Source: Leptospira harrisiae (GTDB taxonomy: Bacteria; Spirochaetota; Leptospiria; Leptospirales; Leptospiraceae). From it: DNA of 64,000 nt. Under the pieces are notes generated by a model that saw nothing but the letters and a program-made list of their open reading frames with translations, was not told where the DNA came from and searched no databases. The number at the start of each line of letters is the position of its first letter. The stretch's first letter is position 1. A program made the position numbers and the translations under genes. This document shows, in pieces, positions 43,498 to 52,384 of the stretch. The stretch spans positions 124,001 to 188,000 of the forward strand of contig NZ_NPDX01000006.1 in the NCBI RefSeq assembly GCF_002811945.1, written 5' to 3'.

Positions 43498-43741
43498 AAA
43501 ATGGGAACAACTTTTGAATGATTCTGATTTCGAATTGCGTCTGCTGAGACGGACAAAATCCAGAATCCAAAGAGATAAGACAAAACGAAAAGTATATGTT
43601 ACATTAGCCTTTTCGACCCTTCTCTTTTCCCTAATTTTTTTCAATGAGTTCGTTCTGGAACCGAGTGAATTATCAACTAATGTCCATTATTTGTTGGACG
43701 AACTTAGTTCAGAGTCAATCGTTAGTTTGAGTATGGATTGA
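43478..43741 (+). CDS. Small membrane protein, candidate anti-sigma factor
   Basis: 87 residues, GGAGG site, overlapping the sigma gene by 20 bp. The N-terminal ~38 residues are cytoplasmic, charged and helical (KWEQLLNDSDFELRLLRRT), followed by one transmembrane helix (VTLAFSTLLFSLIFFNEFV) and a short outside tail. No zinc motif (HxxxCxxC) is seen, so it is not a classical ZAS anti-sigma; the size and topology resemble CnrY-type anti-sigmas. Confidence 0.72.
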   Translation: MNSKNPKKWEQLLNDSDFELRLLRRTKSRIQRDKTKRKVYVTLAFSTLLFSLIFFNEFVLEPSELSTNVHYLLDELSSESIVSLSMD

Positions 43742-43845
43742 CATTTATCAATGTTGAATGTTGGGAACTTGTACCGGAGGTTTTTTTAAAAAGAGTGTGA
43801 TTTTATTTTCCTTTGCGTCATAATTTAGTAAGGGAAGTGAAAAAT

Positions 43846-44175
43846 ATGAATGCCTGCATCCTATACCTAAACAAAAAGCGAATTGAGATGATTAAGTTTG
43901 AATCTGATCAAATGCGATCGAGAACTTGGGAAAAATCGAAAGAGTCGGATGTCTGGGATTTTGAGGAAATCACAAATACTCTTCAATCACCTAACGAAGT
44001 GATTTTGGTAGGTGAGTCTGAATTGAATACTCAATACAAAAGATGGTTGGTCAACCATGATAGAAATTTAGCAAAAAAACTCATTGCAGTGATCGGGAAC
44101 AATAATGATAACAATATAAACCAAGACCTTGTAAGTCATTTTAAAGAAAAATACTTTCGGGGAAGAGGATTTTAG
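43846..44175 (+). CDS. Small hypothetical protein with a Pelota/BaeRF-like segment
   Basis: 109 residues from the ATG at 43846 (AAGGGAA site). An upstream in-frame TTG at 43813 is unlikely. Short beta-strand start (ACILYLNKKRIEMIKFES) and NEVILVGESELNTQYKRWLVNHDRNLAKKLIAVI, reminiscent of the C-terminal part of eRF1/BaeRF-type or 'translational machinery' proteins. The resemblance is weak. Confidence 0.6.
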   Translation: MNACILYLNKKRIEMIKFESDQMRSRTWEKSKESDVWDFEEITNTLQSPNEVILVGESELNTQYKRWLVNHDRNLAKKLIAVIGNNNDNNINQDLVSHFKEKYFRGRGF

Positions 44176-44254
44176 AAGTAAAGATAGGATGAATGTCGCA
44201 AAGCCACATAGCTCTAGTTTGATGCAACGAGGATTGGAAAAAGTTGATTACTAA

Positions 44255-44941
44255 CTAAAGTAGATGATCGCAAGATTCTCCATGGGTGTGGAAAAAAAGG
44301 CGGTAGAGCAAAAAACTTAGAGATGTTAATATTACAATGGTTCCAAAGGCAGGAATCCATTTTGTAGGGATTTTGTGCCTCCATTTGCTAACAATCCACC
44401 CAAGGCCGGTTAATGCGGGTAAAGTTCCTAAATAAAAGAAAAACATAACAAATCCACCGTTTAACAACGTACCTGTGGCAAAAGAAGCAGCATAAGCTGG
44501 ATATAAAACCCCACAAGGGAGTAGGGCGCTCACTATTCCAATACCAAAACCAAGACCATTTTTACTAAATCGGGACCGAATGGTTTCTAAAAATTTACGA
44601 ATGCCTTTTGGTAAAGAGCCAAAGGAAGAAGTTGATTTTGTAGAATAAGCGCGGATGGCAAAGACAACTAAAAATAAAAACGTAAGAACACCCGCCACAC
44701 CTTGGACGGCACTTAATTCTCCTAATGCATTGGCACCTTTTCCCAGAAATCCTAGAACCATACCAAGGAAAGAATAGGAAACCACTCTTCCGAAATGATA
44801 GAGATAGATAGGAATTTGTTTTCCTTTCTCTGTTTGTAATAGAGAAACAAATGGACCACACATTACCAAACAATGGAAGCTACTGACAAATCCATACACA
44901 AAGATGGAGCCAAAAAAACTAAGATTTGCTAGTTGGTCCAT
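44255..44941 (-). CDS. SafE/DsbD-like cytochrome oxidase accessory membrane protein
   Basis: 228 residues from the ATG at 44941 (MDQLANLSFFGSIFVYGFVSSFH); the longer ORF up to 45076 adds 45 residues that lie within the ccoS gene. Six or more transmembrane helices with the conserved FHCLVMCGPFVSLL and SALLPCGVLYPAYAASFATGT Cys motifs of the sulfite-exporter TauE/SafE (CcdA/DsbD-like) proteins that commonly close cbb3 oxidase operons; a role in copper or heme handling during assembly is inferred from that linkage. Overlaps ccoS by 23 bp. Confidence 0.85.
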   Translation of the reverse strand: MDQLANLSFFGSIFVYGFVSSFHCLVMCGPFVSLLQTEKGKQIPIYLYHFGRVVSYSFLGMVLGFLGKGANALGELSAVQGVAGVLTFLFLVVFAIRAYSTKSTSSFGSLPKGIRKFLETIRSRFSKNGLGFGIGIVSALLPCGVLYPAYAASFATGTLLNGGFVMFFFYLGTLPALTGLGWIVSKWRHKIPTKWIPAFGTIVILTSLSFLLYRLFFHTHGESCDHLL

Positions 44942-45116
44942 CAGTTGAATTTGATTTAGATTGGTTCTCCTGAGGGTATTCTTCCTCGAAAAACATTCTA
45001 TATTTTGGAGATTCAATGTCTTCAAATTGACCTTTGCGGAAGGCGGTAATAAAGACATAAAGAAAGAAGGCGGCAATACACATTGCCATGGGGATGGTTA
45101 AGTAGAGGGCTTCCAT
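44919..45116 (-). CDS. ccoS: Cbb3 oxidase maturation protein CcoS
   Basis: 65 residues: an N-terminal transmembrane helix (YLTIPMAMCIAAFFLYVFITAF) and the short acidic tail with the CcoS feature ESPKYRMFFEE (usually EGPxxRIL/MF). CcoS is needed to insert cofactors into CcoN. Overlaps ccoI by 19 bp and the SafE gene by 23 bp, so it is in the assembly half of the cco operon. Confidence 0.9.
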   Translation of the reverse strand: MEALYLTIPMAMCIAAFFLYVFITAFRKGQFEDIESPKYRMFFEEEYPQENQSKSNSTDGPTSKS

Positions 45117-47560
45117 TGGGGGATCCTAAATCTAATAGAAAGAGAATTGAGAAGCACTGTCAAGCTAGAACATGCCATAAACACAGCACAGATCACTGGC
45201 AACATTAGTCCGAACATGGCTAGTGGCAACATAATCGAATTATAACAAAAGGAAATGATGATATTTTGTATAATCACCTCTCTTGTTTTTTTGGCGGATA
45301 GTAAGGAATGAACGAGACCATTTAAATTTCCAGAAGTCAAAACTACATCTGACTTTTCTAAAGAAAGATCTTCTGCTTCTGTGTGAGAGATGGATACATT
45401 GGCCTGTGCCAAAGACAAACTATCATTGATCCCGTCTCCCACCATGATGACTACATTTCCTTTGGTTTGCGCACTTGTTATAATATTTCTTTTGTCTTCA
45501 GGAGAAAGATCAGAAATATATTTTTCAATGCCAAGGGAGTCAGCGATAAACTTTACAGCCGCAAAACGATCCCCTGAGAGGATAGAAATATTCGGAACAA
45601 AATGTTTGAGTAAGGAAACAAAGGAACGAGCTCCGGGACGGATTTCATCGGCGAGTAAAAAACTCCCTAAATAAGTTCCATTCACAGCAAATAATATTAA
45701 AGATCCCTCTCCTTCTGGTAAATTTTCCATAGAGATATTTTCGCTTTCGAGTAAGTTTTTATTTCCTATGAGAACCGAAAATTTTTTCGAATCCCATTCT
45801 AAGTTTGCTTTCACTCCTCTTCCTGGAATGTTTTCTAAATTGAGTAAATGGATGGATTCGGCTCGTTTGGTAACAGAACTAAATGGATGCAAATACTTCA
45901 CAAGAGATTTTGCGAGAGGATGATTCACTTCTTTCTCAATTCGATAAACAAGTGGTAGGTGGTCATCTTTGACAGACACTTGTCTCACTAAAAACTTACC
46001 TTCTGTGAGTGTCCCTGTTTTATCTAAGAAGATGGTATTGGCTTTTGCAAGTGCTTCCACAACGGATGGATTCTTTAAAAGTACACCTTTATCCGCATTA
46101 AGGATATGATTTGTGACTAGTGCTGTTGGAACAGAAATTCCAAGGGCACAAGGGCAAGCAACAATGAGAACCGAAATGGTAGTGACAAGGCTTTGTTCCA
46201 AATTTCCACCTGAAACATAATACCAAACAAAAAAACTAAGAAAGGCCAGTCCAAATACAACAGAAATAAAATACGAGGCGATTCTTTCCGTTAGGATTTG
46301 TAATTTTGGTTTGAGATGTAGAGCTTCCTCTAATCTGAGTTTGAGGGAAGAAAGAGTTGATGCATGGTAGTCGGAACCAGCCACAATCAAAGCTGGATTG
46401 TCCATTGCAAGGGAACCTGCAAGAATCATATCCCCTTTCTTTTTTCGAATGGGCAATGACTCACCTGTTAAAAAAGATTCATCCACATAAGTCTGTTCCG
46501 ATACAAGGATGGCATCCACCGGGATTCGTTTTCCTGGAGCCACTCGAATCGTATCGCCAATTTTAATTTCCGAACTCGGGATGGTTTCTTCTCCTGACTC
46601 TGTAACTCTCACCGATGTTTCGGGAAGTTTACAAAGAATGGACTCCAATTTGTCGGAAGCAAACACTCTTGCTTTTTCTTCGAAGTACTTCCCAATTAAA
46701 ATAAAGAAGTAAATCATTGCGACAGAATCAAAATATACTTCACCTACATCAGTCAGTGTTACATAAACTGAATAGAAGTATGCCATTGAGATTCCTAAAA
46801 ATAATAGGAAGTCCATCGATAAGGTTCTTCGCCTGATGCTTGTTAGGAACCCTGACATAAAAGGATATCCCGAATAGAGATAAGCGGGAGTGGCAAATAC
46901 CCAAGAAGCATAATGGAAGAGACGTTTGATGTCCAAATCGATCCCAGTGAAATAACCGGAATATAATGCCACACTTAGGATCATGATGTTCCCAAAACAA
47001 AACCCAGCCACACCAATGCGTAGGAGTAGTGTCTTTAATTGTTTTGTTTTTTCTAACGTGCCTTCTGTCGGAGAAAATAGTACAGGTTTATAGCCGATGG
47101 CACGAATCAGAGATAAAATTTTTGAGATTTTGATTTTGGAACGATCAAACCGGACCCGAGCTCTCCCGGATGCAAAATTAATTTGAGCGGAGATGATTCC
47201 TTCTTCTTCGTTTAAAACTTTTTCATTGATCCAAACACAAGCGGAACAATGGATATTTGTGATTTGGATCGAAACTTCAGAAAATTCCCCTGACTTGCGA
47301 ACAAACTTTTCATAAACAAGTTCGTTTTCGACATCTGCATCAGAATCTTCGATCCGGACTGGATCAAGTTTTGTATTTCCCTTTAAATTGTAGTAATAAC
47401 TTCCACCGAGTGAGTTAATGATGGAGTATACAGTTTCGCATCCTTCACAACAAAAAACTTTTGTATCCTTTCCGACCTTTGCTTCAATCCTCACCAATCG
47501 GATTGGATTTCCGCAGTGGTCACATTCTGTCTTTGTTAGATCAGAAACAGTTTCGTTCAT
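45098..47560 (-). CDS. ccoI: Copper-translocating P1B-type ATPase CcoI
   Basis: 820 residues. N-terminal Cys-rich ribbon (CDHCGNPIRL ... FCCEGCETVY) and heavy-metal-associated domain (ITNIHCSACVWINEKVL), then a P1B-ATPase core: CPCALGISVPTALV (copper site), DKTGTLTEGKF (phosphorylation Asp), MVGDGINDSLSLAQANV. Eight transmembrane helices. CcoI delivers copper for the CuB centre of CcoN, rather than detoxification, which agrees with its place between ccoH and ccoS. It overlaps ccoH by 4 bp and ccoS by 19 bp. Confidence 0.95.
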   Translation of the reverse strand: MNETVSDLTKTECDHCGNPIRLVRIEAKVGKDTKVFCCEGCETVYSIINSLGGSYYYNLKGNTKLDPVRIEDSDADVENELVYEKFVRKSGEFSEVSIQITNIHCSACVWINEKVLNEEEGIISAQINFASGRARVRFDRSKIKISKILSLIRAIGYKPVLFSPTEGTLEKTKQLKTLLLRIGVAGFCFGNIMILSVALYSGYFTGIDLDIKRLFHYASWVFATPAYLYSGYPFMSGFLTSIRRRTLSMDFLLFLGISMAYFYSVYVTLTDVGEVYFDSVAMIYFFILIGKYFEEKARVFASDKLESILCKLPETSVRVTESGEETIPSSEIKIGDTIRVAPGKRIPVDAILVSEQTYVDESFLTGESLPIRKKKGDMILAGSLAMDNPALIVAGSDYHASTLSSLKLRLEEALHLKPKLQILTERIASYFISVVFGLAFLSFFVWYYVSGGNLEQSLVTTISVLIVACPCALGISVPTALVTNHILNADKGVLLKNPSVVEALAKANTIFLDKTGTLTEGKFLVRQVSVKDDHLPLVYRIEKEVNHPLAKSLVKYLHPFSSVTKRAESIHLLNLENIPGRGVKANLEWDSKKFSVLIGNKNLLESENISMENLPEGEGSLILFAVNGTYLGSFLLADEIRPGARSFVSLLKHFVPNISILSGDRFAAVKFIADSLGIEKYISDLSPEDKRNIITSAQTKGNVVIMVGDGINDSLSLAQANVSISHTEAEDLSLEKSDVVLTSGNLNGLVHSLLSAKKTREVIIQNIIISFCYNSIMLPLAMFGLMLPVICAVFMACSSLTVLLNSLSIRFRIPQWKPST

Positions 47561-48054
47561 TTAACAGATATTTTTCCTTCTCGTTCGAAAGCCTTACCGC
47601 CTATATCAGCAACAAGCCTTAAATTCCAAGTTCCCTTTTCTAAAAGTGGGATTTTCCCAACAAATCCATTGTTAGTTGGCTTTAGATTATATTGTGCTGT
47701 ATTTTTAGTGGTGGCATTTCTTTCCAAATAAACCGTCATCGATTTTGCGCTAACGTTGGTTACTGCGCCATCTTTTTCTAGTTGGACTGAAATTTCTGAT
47801 TCACCTGTTGGGAGGAGGGTTTGGGAGTCCCAATTTGTTTTGATCAGATACCCTTGTTTTAAAAGTTCTTTTTGGTTTTCAATGGCTTTTTCATAGTTCA
47901 AACCAATTTCGTAATAGTTTTTGTCCATCACAGGTTCGAAGTTTTTATAAGTCAAACGAATGGTATAGAAAGTAGCCGCTACAAGTGCCGTAAAACTAAA
48001 CAGGACCACATACATGGCATTTCGTAAACTGGGGTGTAATTCTTTAAACATCAT
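47557..48054 (-). CDS. ccoH: Cbb3 oxidase accessory protein CcoH (FixH)
   Basis: 165 residues: one transmembrane helix (NAMYVVLFSFTALVAATFYTIRLTYKNFEPV) and a periplasmic beta domain of FixH type ('YYEIGLNYEKAIENQKEL', 'GTWNLRLVADIGGKAFER'). FixH/CcoH is required for stable assembly of the oxidase. Overlaps ccoG stop by 1 bp and ccoI by 4 bp. Confidence 0.9.
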   Translation of the reverse strand: MMFKELHPSLRNAMYVVLFSFTALVAATFYTIRLTYKNFEPVMDKNYYEIGLNYEKAIENQKELLKQGYLIKTNWDSQTLLPTGESEISVQLEKDGAVTNVSAKSMTVYLERNATTKNTAQYNLKPTNNGFVGKIPLLEKGTWNLRLVADIGGKAFEREGKISVK

Positions 48055-49373
48055 TACCTCCTTGGTAATGTTAAGGAGAGTTTTTTCTCCAATCGTTCGT
48101 CTGAATCCTCTGCATTTTTTAATACAATGGAACCTGGTAAGTAGCCTTCATTTAATTCTTGTTCTGTGAGAGTTTGTGTCTCTAAAACCACAGAAATACT
48201 TTTGATTTCGCCTGATCCTAATTTGAACCTGTTGTTTTCTTCTCCGGAACGAATTAGAATTTCTTTTCCATGTCTTGTGTCAAAGGCAGTAAGCTGGAAT
48301 TCTTTTTCAATCGGTGCAATGTTTTGAATGCGTAGTGCAACGAAGGCTCTGATTTTATTATCAGGAATTAAGATGGGAGGCATAGATTTGTTTGATGCCG
48401 CAATCATTGACATGGGAGTTCTCGTGACAAGTTGGATGATGGCACCAGTGATCACAACTGTGAGTAGGATGGCATAAATCACTGTTCGTGGTCGAATCCA
48501 TTTGATTTTTGCGCCTGTTTCAATTTGTTTGAGAGAGAAATATCCAATTAAAGTTTTTTTGTTTTCTTTGGCCATGATGGAAGTGCAGGCATCCACACAT
48601 TTTCCGCAGGCAACACAACCCACTTGTAATCCATCCCGGATATCGATTCCAGTAGGACAAACCACCACACACATGTTGCAGGATATACAATCTCCAATTT
48701 TGGTTTTCCCATCTCTTCTAGGTTCCCCGCGTTTAAAATCGTAAGTTACATTCCAAGAGTGTTCATCCATGAGGAGAGTTTGGAATCTTGCGTAAGGACA
48801 GGCATAACGACAAAACTGTTCGCGAATGAAACCGATATCGATAAACATCGCCGCTGTAAAAAATAATGTAAAATAAAAGTATGTTTGATTCGCAAAGATT
48901 AAACTTTGATAATCTGCCAACATTTCATAAGGACTTACAAAATACGCAATCCAATGAAAGGAAGCGATAAAAGAGACAACAACCCAGAGAAAATAAACTA
49001 TGAATTTTCCATGGAGGGACGCATCTTTTTTCCCGTATTTAGAATCTAAAACAAACCGACCAATTCGATCGAAAAGATCGGTGTAAATAGTTTGAGGACA
49101 CCCCCATCCGCACCAAACACGGCCAATGACGGAGGTGAAAAAGAAAAGAGAAAGTCCCATTGTGAGAAGAAAAAACCATAAGATCAGTCCTTCTTGCGGG
49201 ATAAAAAGACCACCAAACAAGTGAAACACCCTACGCGGGATATCCAATCGAATGAGAGGGCTACCATCCGGTAACACCACCCATGGAGCAATTAAAAATA
49301 AACCTACGAGAAAACTCATTACAAAGTTTCTTCGTGTCCTTACCTTTCCTGTCTGTGGTCTTGAAATAATCAT
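48054..49373 (-). CDS. ccoG: Ferredoxin-type assembly protein CcoG
   Basis: 439 residues: five or so transmembrane helices and an integral ferredoxin domain with two 4Fe-4S motifs, CISCNMCVVVCPTGIDIR and GCVACGKCVDACTS. N-terminal RVWCGWGCPQT is the family-specific motif of CcoG/RdxA/FixG. It probably reduces cupric ion or passes electrons during oxidase maturation. C-terminal immunoglobulin-like domain (EFQLTAFDTRHGKEI) as in the family. Starts 2 bp after ccoP. Confidence 0.94.
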   Translation of the reverse strand: MIISRPQTGKVRTRRNFVMSFLVGLFLIAPWVVLPDGSPLIRLDIPRRVFHLFGGLFIPQEGLILWFFLLTMGLSLFFFTSVIGRVWCGWGCPQTIYTDLFDRIGRFVLDSKYGKKDASLHGKFIVYFLWVVVSFIASFHWIAYFVSPYEMLADYQSLIFANQTYFYFTLFFTAAMFIDIGFIREQFCRYACPYARFQTLLMDEHSWNVTYDFKRGEPRRDGKTKIGDCISCNMCVVVCPTGIDIRDGLQVGCVACGKCVDACTSIMAKENKKTLIGYFSLKQIETGAKIKWIRPRTVIYAILLTVVITGAIIQLVTRTPMSMIAASNKSMPPILIPDNKIRAFVALRIQNIAPIEKEFQLTAFDTRHGKEILIRSGEENNRFKLGSGEIKSISVVLETQTLTEQELNEGYLPGSIVLKNAEDSDERLEKKLSLTLPRR

Positions 49374-49375
49374 CT

Positions 49376-49906
49376 TTACTTAGCCTTTACCAAACTACTG
49401 TTTTTAGTTGCAAGCCATGCCATAACAGCATAAACTTTCTCAGCACCTAAACCTTCCCAAGCAGGCATTCCCCCTCGGTTGAGTTTTTGTCTTTCTGGTC
49501 CAATTCCTTTCATGATGTTGTTAAACACTTCTTTATCAGTGTTTCCATGAATCCAATCTTTGTCCACAAGACTTGGTCCTACTGCACCTTCCGCAGTTGG
49601 GCCGTGGCAAGCGGAACAAATTTGTTTGTATGTTCCTTCGCCTTCTTTAATTGCCACTGCATCATCACGGTAAGGGTTTGATCCATCTTCTGTGTTCACA
49701 ACAACTGCTTGTTTTGCAGGAAATTGCGCTTCGTGTTCCGCAACTTCTTTTTCAAATGCAACTTCTTGTGGCCATTCAGAATACCAGTGAAAGTATACAA
49801 CGTATCCAATGGAAACGATGATACTGATCAGCCAAACCAATTTCCACCAAGTGGGCATGGGATTGTCGGCTTGGAAGATTCCGTCTACTTCTTTTGGTTC
49901 TTTCAT
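49376..49906 (-). CDS. ccoP: Short mono-haem CcoP-like cytochrome c subunit
   Basis: 176 residues, well below the usual ~290-310. One N-terminal transmembrane helix (LVWLISIIVSIGYVVYFHWY), a linker, and one cytochrome c domain with CSACH and the distal Met in GGMPAWEGLG; CcoP typically has two haem-c domains. The gene sits in the normal place after ccoQ and has a GAGGAGG site overlapping the ccoQ stop. It should still link membrane oxidase to soluble electron donors, or the second haem may be supplied by another subunit. Also called FixP. Confidence 0.9.
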   Translation of the reverse strand: MKEPKEVDGIFQADNPMPTWWKLVWLISIIVSIGYVVYFHWYSEWPQEVAFEKEVAEHEAQFPAKQAVVVNTEDGSNPYRDDAVAIKEGEGTYKQICSACHGPTAEGAVGPSLVDKDWIHGNTDKEVFNNIMKGIGPERQKLNRGGMPAWEGLGAEKVYAVMAWLATKNSSLVKAK

Positions 49907-49911
49907 TCGTA

Positions 49912-50061
49912 TTAATCCTCCTCAAGCATTCTATACTTGGGTTTTTCCATTTCGTCTTTCGTACGTTTTTTATAAACGTAGTAGGTGATGTAAGAGATTG
50001 CGATCACGAGGATCGGCAATCTCAAACTTTTATAAACGAGTAGAATATCTGCATCGTTCAT
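49912..50061 (-). CDS. ccoQ: Cbb3 oxidase small subunit CcoQ
   Basis: 49 residues read directly from the sequence: ATG at 50061, stop TAA at 49912. A transmembrane helix (LPILVIAISYITYYVYK) with short charged ends (NDADILLVYKS ... KKRTKDEMEKPKYRMLEED) fits CcoQ/FixQ. It starts 4 bp after the ccoO stop, with AAGGGATGA as its ribosome-binding site, and carries GAGGAGG for ccoP at its own 3' end. Confidence 0.85.
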   Translation of the reverse strand: MNDADILLVYKSLRLPILVIAISYITYYVYKKRTKDEMEKPKYRMLEED

Positions 50062-50065
50062 GATT

Positions 50066-50761
50066 TTATTTCATCCCTTTTTGTAACTCGGCTGAATCTC
50101 TTCCTAGTTTTTGTAGGTATGCAACAAGTGCTTGTCCTTCGGTTTTGTCCTTTAGAAGAGATGGTGCATTAGCAAAATCTTCTTCAGTATAAGGAACTCC
50201 AATGGATTTTAAAGCTTTCATGTTTGATACTACTTGTTCTACATCTACCTTATGAGATTCTTCGAATAACCAAGGATAAGCTGGCATAATCGAGTTAGGT
50301 ACACCACCCACAGTTCTTGGGTTGATCAAATGGTTTTTATGCCATTCATCAGAACGAAGCATTTGAGATTCATGAGCTAAGTCCGGACCAGTTCTTTTGG
50401 ATCCCCAAAGGAATGGATGGTCATAAACATATTCTCCACCTTTTGAATATCCAGTTCTTCCGTAAGCTTTTGTTGGATCAAAACGATCTACTTCCCATTT
50501 GAATGGTCGAACCATTTGTGTATGGCATCCGATACAACCTTCTCTTTGGTAAGTGTCACGGCCTGCTAGTTCCAATGCGGAATATGGTTTCACTGTTGAA
50601 ATTGGAGTTACCGTTTTAGTAAGAAAAAACGGCGGGATCAGTTCAAAAAGTCCACCAATCACAACGGCAATCGTTGTATAAAGAGTAAACTTAACACCTT
50701 TTGTATCCCAATGGTCAGCAATTTCAGAAAACCAATCTAAGAATTTGTTAAATCCAAACAT
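50066..50761 (-). CDS. ccoO: Cbb3 oxidase mono-haem cytochrome c subunit CcoO
   Basis: 231 residues, N-terminal transmembrane anchor (FTLYTTIAVVIGGLFELIPPFF) and one c-type haem site REGCIGCHTQMVRPFKWEVDRF followed by the second-half Met (SIMPAYPWLFE). CcoO carries electrons from CcoP to CcoN. Overlaps ccoN by 1 bp (TAATG). Confidence 0.95.
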   Translation of the reverse strand: MFGFNKFLDWFSEIADHWDTKGVKFTLYTTIAVVIGGLFELIPPFFLTKTVTPISTVKPYSALELAGRDTYQREGCIGCHTQMVRPFKWEVDRFDPTKAYGRTGYSKGGEYVYDHPFLWGSKRTGPDLAHESQMLRSDEWHKNHLINPRTVGGVPNSIMPAYPWLFEESHKVDVEQVVSNMKALKSIGVPYTEEDFANAPSLLKDKTEGQALVAYLQKLGRDSAELQKGMK

Positions 50762-52191
50762 TATGATTTCACTCCTATACGTAAGTCTTGTTCTACAAAC
50801 CCACTGTCTTTGTTTTGAATGGTTTTGATAAAGTTATACACCATAAGAATAATTCCTGTAAGATAGAGTGTTCCTCCGATCGCACGGAAAAGTCTGAATG
50901 GTTTTAAGAACTCAACAATTTCCACCCAATCTTTATAAACGAGTTCCCCGTTTTCGCCAACTGCTCGCCACATTGAACCTTCAGTGATACCAGATACCCA
51001 CATGGAGATGATGTAGAGTAGGATCCCAAGAGTTCCAAGCCAGAAGTGTGCATTGGCAAGTTTTTCGCTATAAAGGTTAGAGTTCCAAAGTCTTGGAACT
51101 AGGTAGTAGAGTGCTGCGGCTGACATAAATCCAACCCAACCAAGAGTTCCTGAGTGAACGTGACCAATGATCCAGTCAGTGTTGTGTCCAAGAGCGGAAA
51201 CGGCACGAATCGAAAGAAGTGGACCTTCAAATGTTGACATACCGTAGAAAGTAACGGCAGCTAACATCATTTTGAGGGTAGCATCTACTTTGATTTTGTC
51301 TTTTGCTTGGGTCAGTGTTAGGAATCCGTTTAACATACCACCCCAAGAAGGCATCCATAACATGATGGAGAATACCATACCTGTTGTTTGTAACCATTCT
51401 GGAATTGGAGAGTAAAGTAAATGGTGAGGACCCGCCCAAATATAGATAAAGATTAACGACCAGAAATGGATGATCGAAAGTCTATGTGAGTAAATGGGTT
51501 GTTTGATGTGTTTTGGAAGGTAATAATACATTAGCCCCAAAAACGGAGTCGTAAGAACAAAGGCTACCGCGTTGTGTCCATACCACCATTGGATGTTGGC
51601 ATCAAACACACCTGCGTATACCGAGTAGGATTTTAAGAGTCCTGCTGGGATGACAATGTTGTTTACGATAAAAAGTAGTGGAACCGTTACAAAGGAAGCA
51701 ATGTAGAACCAAATTGCCACATACATTTGTTCTTCTTTTCTTTTGATTACCGTCATCAAATAGTTTGCAAAGAAAATTACGTACCATACAACAATCAATA
51801 AGTCGATAGGCCATTCTAATTCGGCATATTCTTTTGATTGGCTGTATCCAAGTGGTAAAGTAATTGCTGCAAGGACAATTGTTAGGTTATACAGTGCCAG
51901 GTGTATTTTGGAAAGTGTGTCGTTCCACATTCTGGTTCGACACAATCTTTGTACCGTATGGTAGGCTGTGGCGAAGATAACACTCAACGCAAAACCAAAA
52001 ATGGCCGCATTGGTATGTAGAGGTCGTAACCTTCCGAAGCTCGTCCAAGGTAATTCCATATTCAGCTGTGGATATACAAGCTGGAAGGCAATAATGACAC
52101 CAAATGTCATTGATGCAACGCCCCAGACTAACGCTGAAATGATAAACCCTTTTACGATAAAATCGTCATATTGAGTTTTTTCCGTAGCCAA
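50761..52191 (-). CDS. ccoN: Cbb3-type cytochrome oxidase catalytic subunit CcoN
   Basis: 476 residues with 12 transmembrane helices. Haem-copper ligands are visible: HTNAAIFGFALSV, the CuB-containing helix WWYGHNAVAFVLTTPFLG, GPHHLLYSPIPEW and HNTDWIIGHVHSGTLGWVG. The oxidase reduces O2 with high affinity and pumps protons. The TTG start at 52191 is chosen because AAGGAGAG sits 5 nt upstream and no ATG fits. First gene of the cco operon; promoter at 52222-52250 and an FNR-like site further up. Confidence 0.96.
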   Translation of the reverse strand: MATEKTQYDDFIVKGFIISALVWGVASMTFGVIIAFQLVYPQLNMELPWTSFGRLRPLHTNAAIFGFALSVIFATAYHTVQRLCRTRMWNDTLSKIHLALYNLTIVLAAITLPLGYSQSKEYAELEWPIDLLIVVWYVIFFANYLMTVIKRKEEQMYVAIWFYIASFVTVPLLFIVNNIVIPAGLLKSYSVYAGVFDANIQWWYGHNAVAFVLTTPFLGLMYYYLPKHIKQPIYSHRLSIIHFWSLIFIYIWAGPHHLLYSPIPEWLQTTGMVFSIMLWMPSWGGMLNGFLTLTQAKDKIKVDATLKMMLAAVTFYGMSTFEGPLLSIRAVSALGHNTDWIIGHVHSGTLGWVGFMSAAALYYLVPRLWNSNLYSEKLANAHFWLGTLGILLYIISMWVSGITEGSMWRAVGENGELVYKDWVEIVEFLKPFRLFRAIGGTLYLTGIILMVYNFIKTIQNKDSGFVEQDLRIGVKS

Positions 52192-52221
52192 TGTTTCTCT
52201 CCTTAATCTTTATCAGTTCCA

Positions 52222-52250
52222 TTTATATAGAGAACTAATTCCTTTGTCTA
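52222..52250 (-). promoter_or_regulatory. Sigma-70-type promoter of ccoN
   Basis: On the minus strand TAGACA (52245-52250) and TATAAA (52222-52227) are separated by 17 bp. Predicted start near 52215, giving a leader of about 25 nt that ends in the AAGGAGAG site. Confidence 0.5.
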
Positions 52251-52303
52251 TAAAGTGACGAAGAAAAGAAAGAAAAACAGAATGCGGTTCTTAGAATCCC
52301 CCC

Positions 52304-52317
52304 TTGATTTTTGTCAA
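52304..52317. promoter_or_regulatory. FNR/CRP-like box upstream of ccoN
   Basis: TTGAT-TTTT-GTCAA, 9 of 10 matches to the FNR consensus TTGAT-N4-ATCAA, in a longer inverted repeat (CCCTTGA/TCAAGGG). It lies about 95 bp upstream of the predicted ccoN start site. cbb3 operons are commonly FNR-regulated. The same repeat could be a terminator hairpin for the gene at 52385, but no U-tract follows it. Confidence 0.4.
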
Positions 52318-52384
52318 GGGAGGCTTTGAGACTTAGACTGAATCTAATTGAATCAGGTGGAAGGGATGGAATTTCTAACAGTAG

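Noticed and set aside
43813..43845. Extended start of the small hypothetical gene at 43846
   Set aside because: The TTG start would include a region without protein-like composition and bypass the AAGGGAA site that serves the ATG.
44942..45076. Longer N-terminus of the SafE-like protein
   Set aside because: It lies wholly within the ccoS coding region and lacks the expected membrane-protein start; the ATG at 44941 fits the family.
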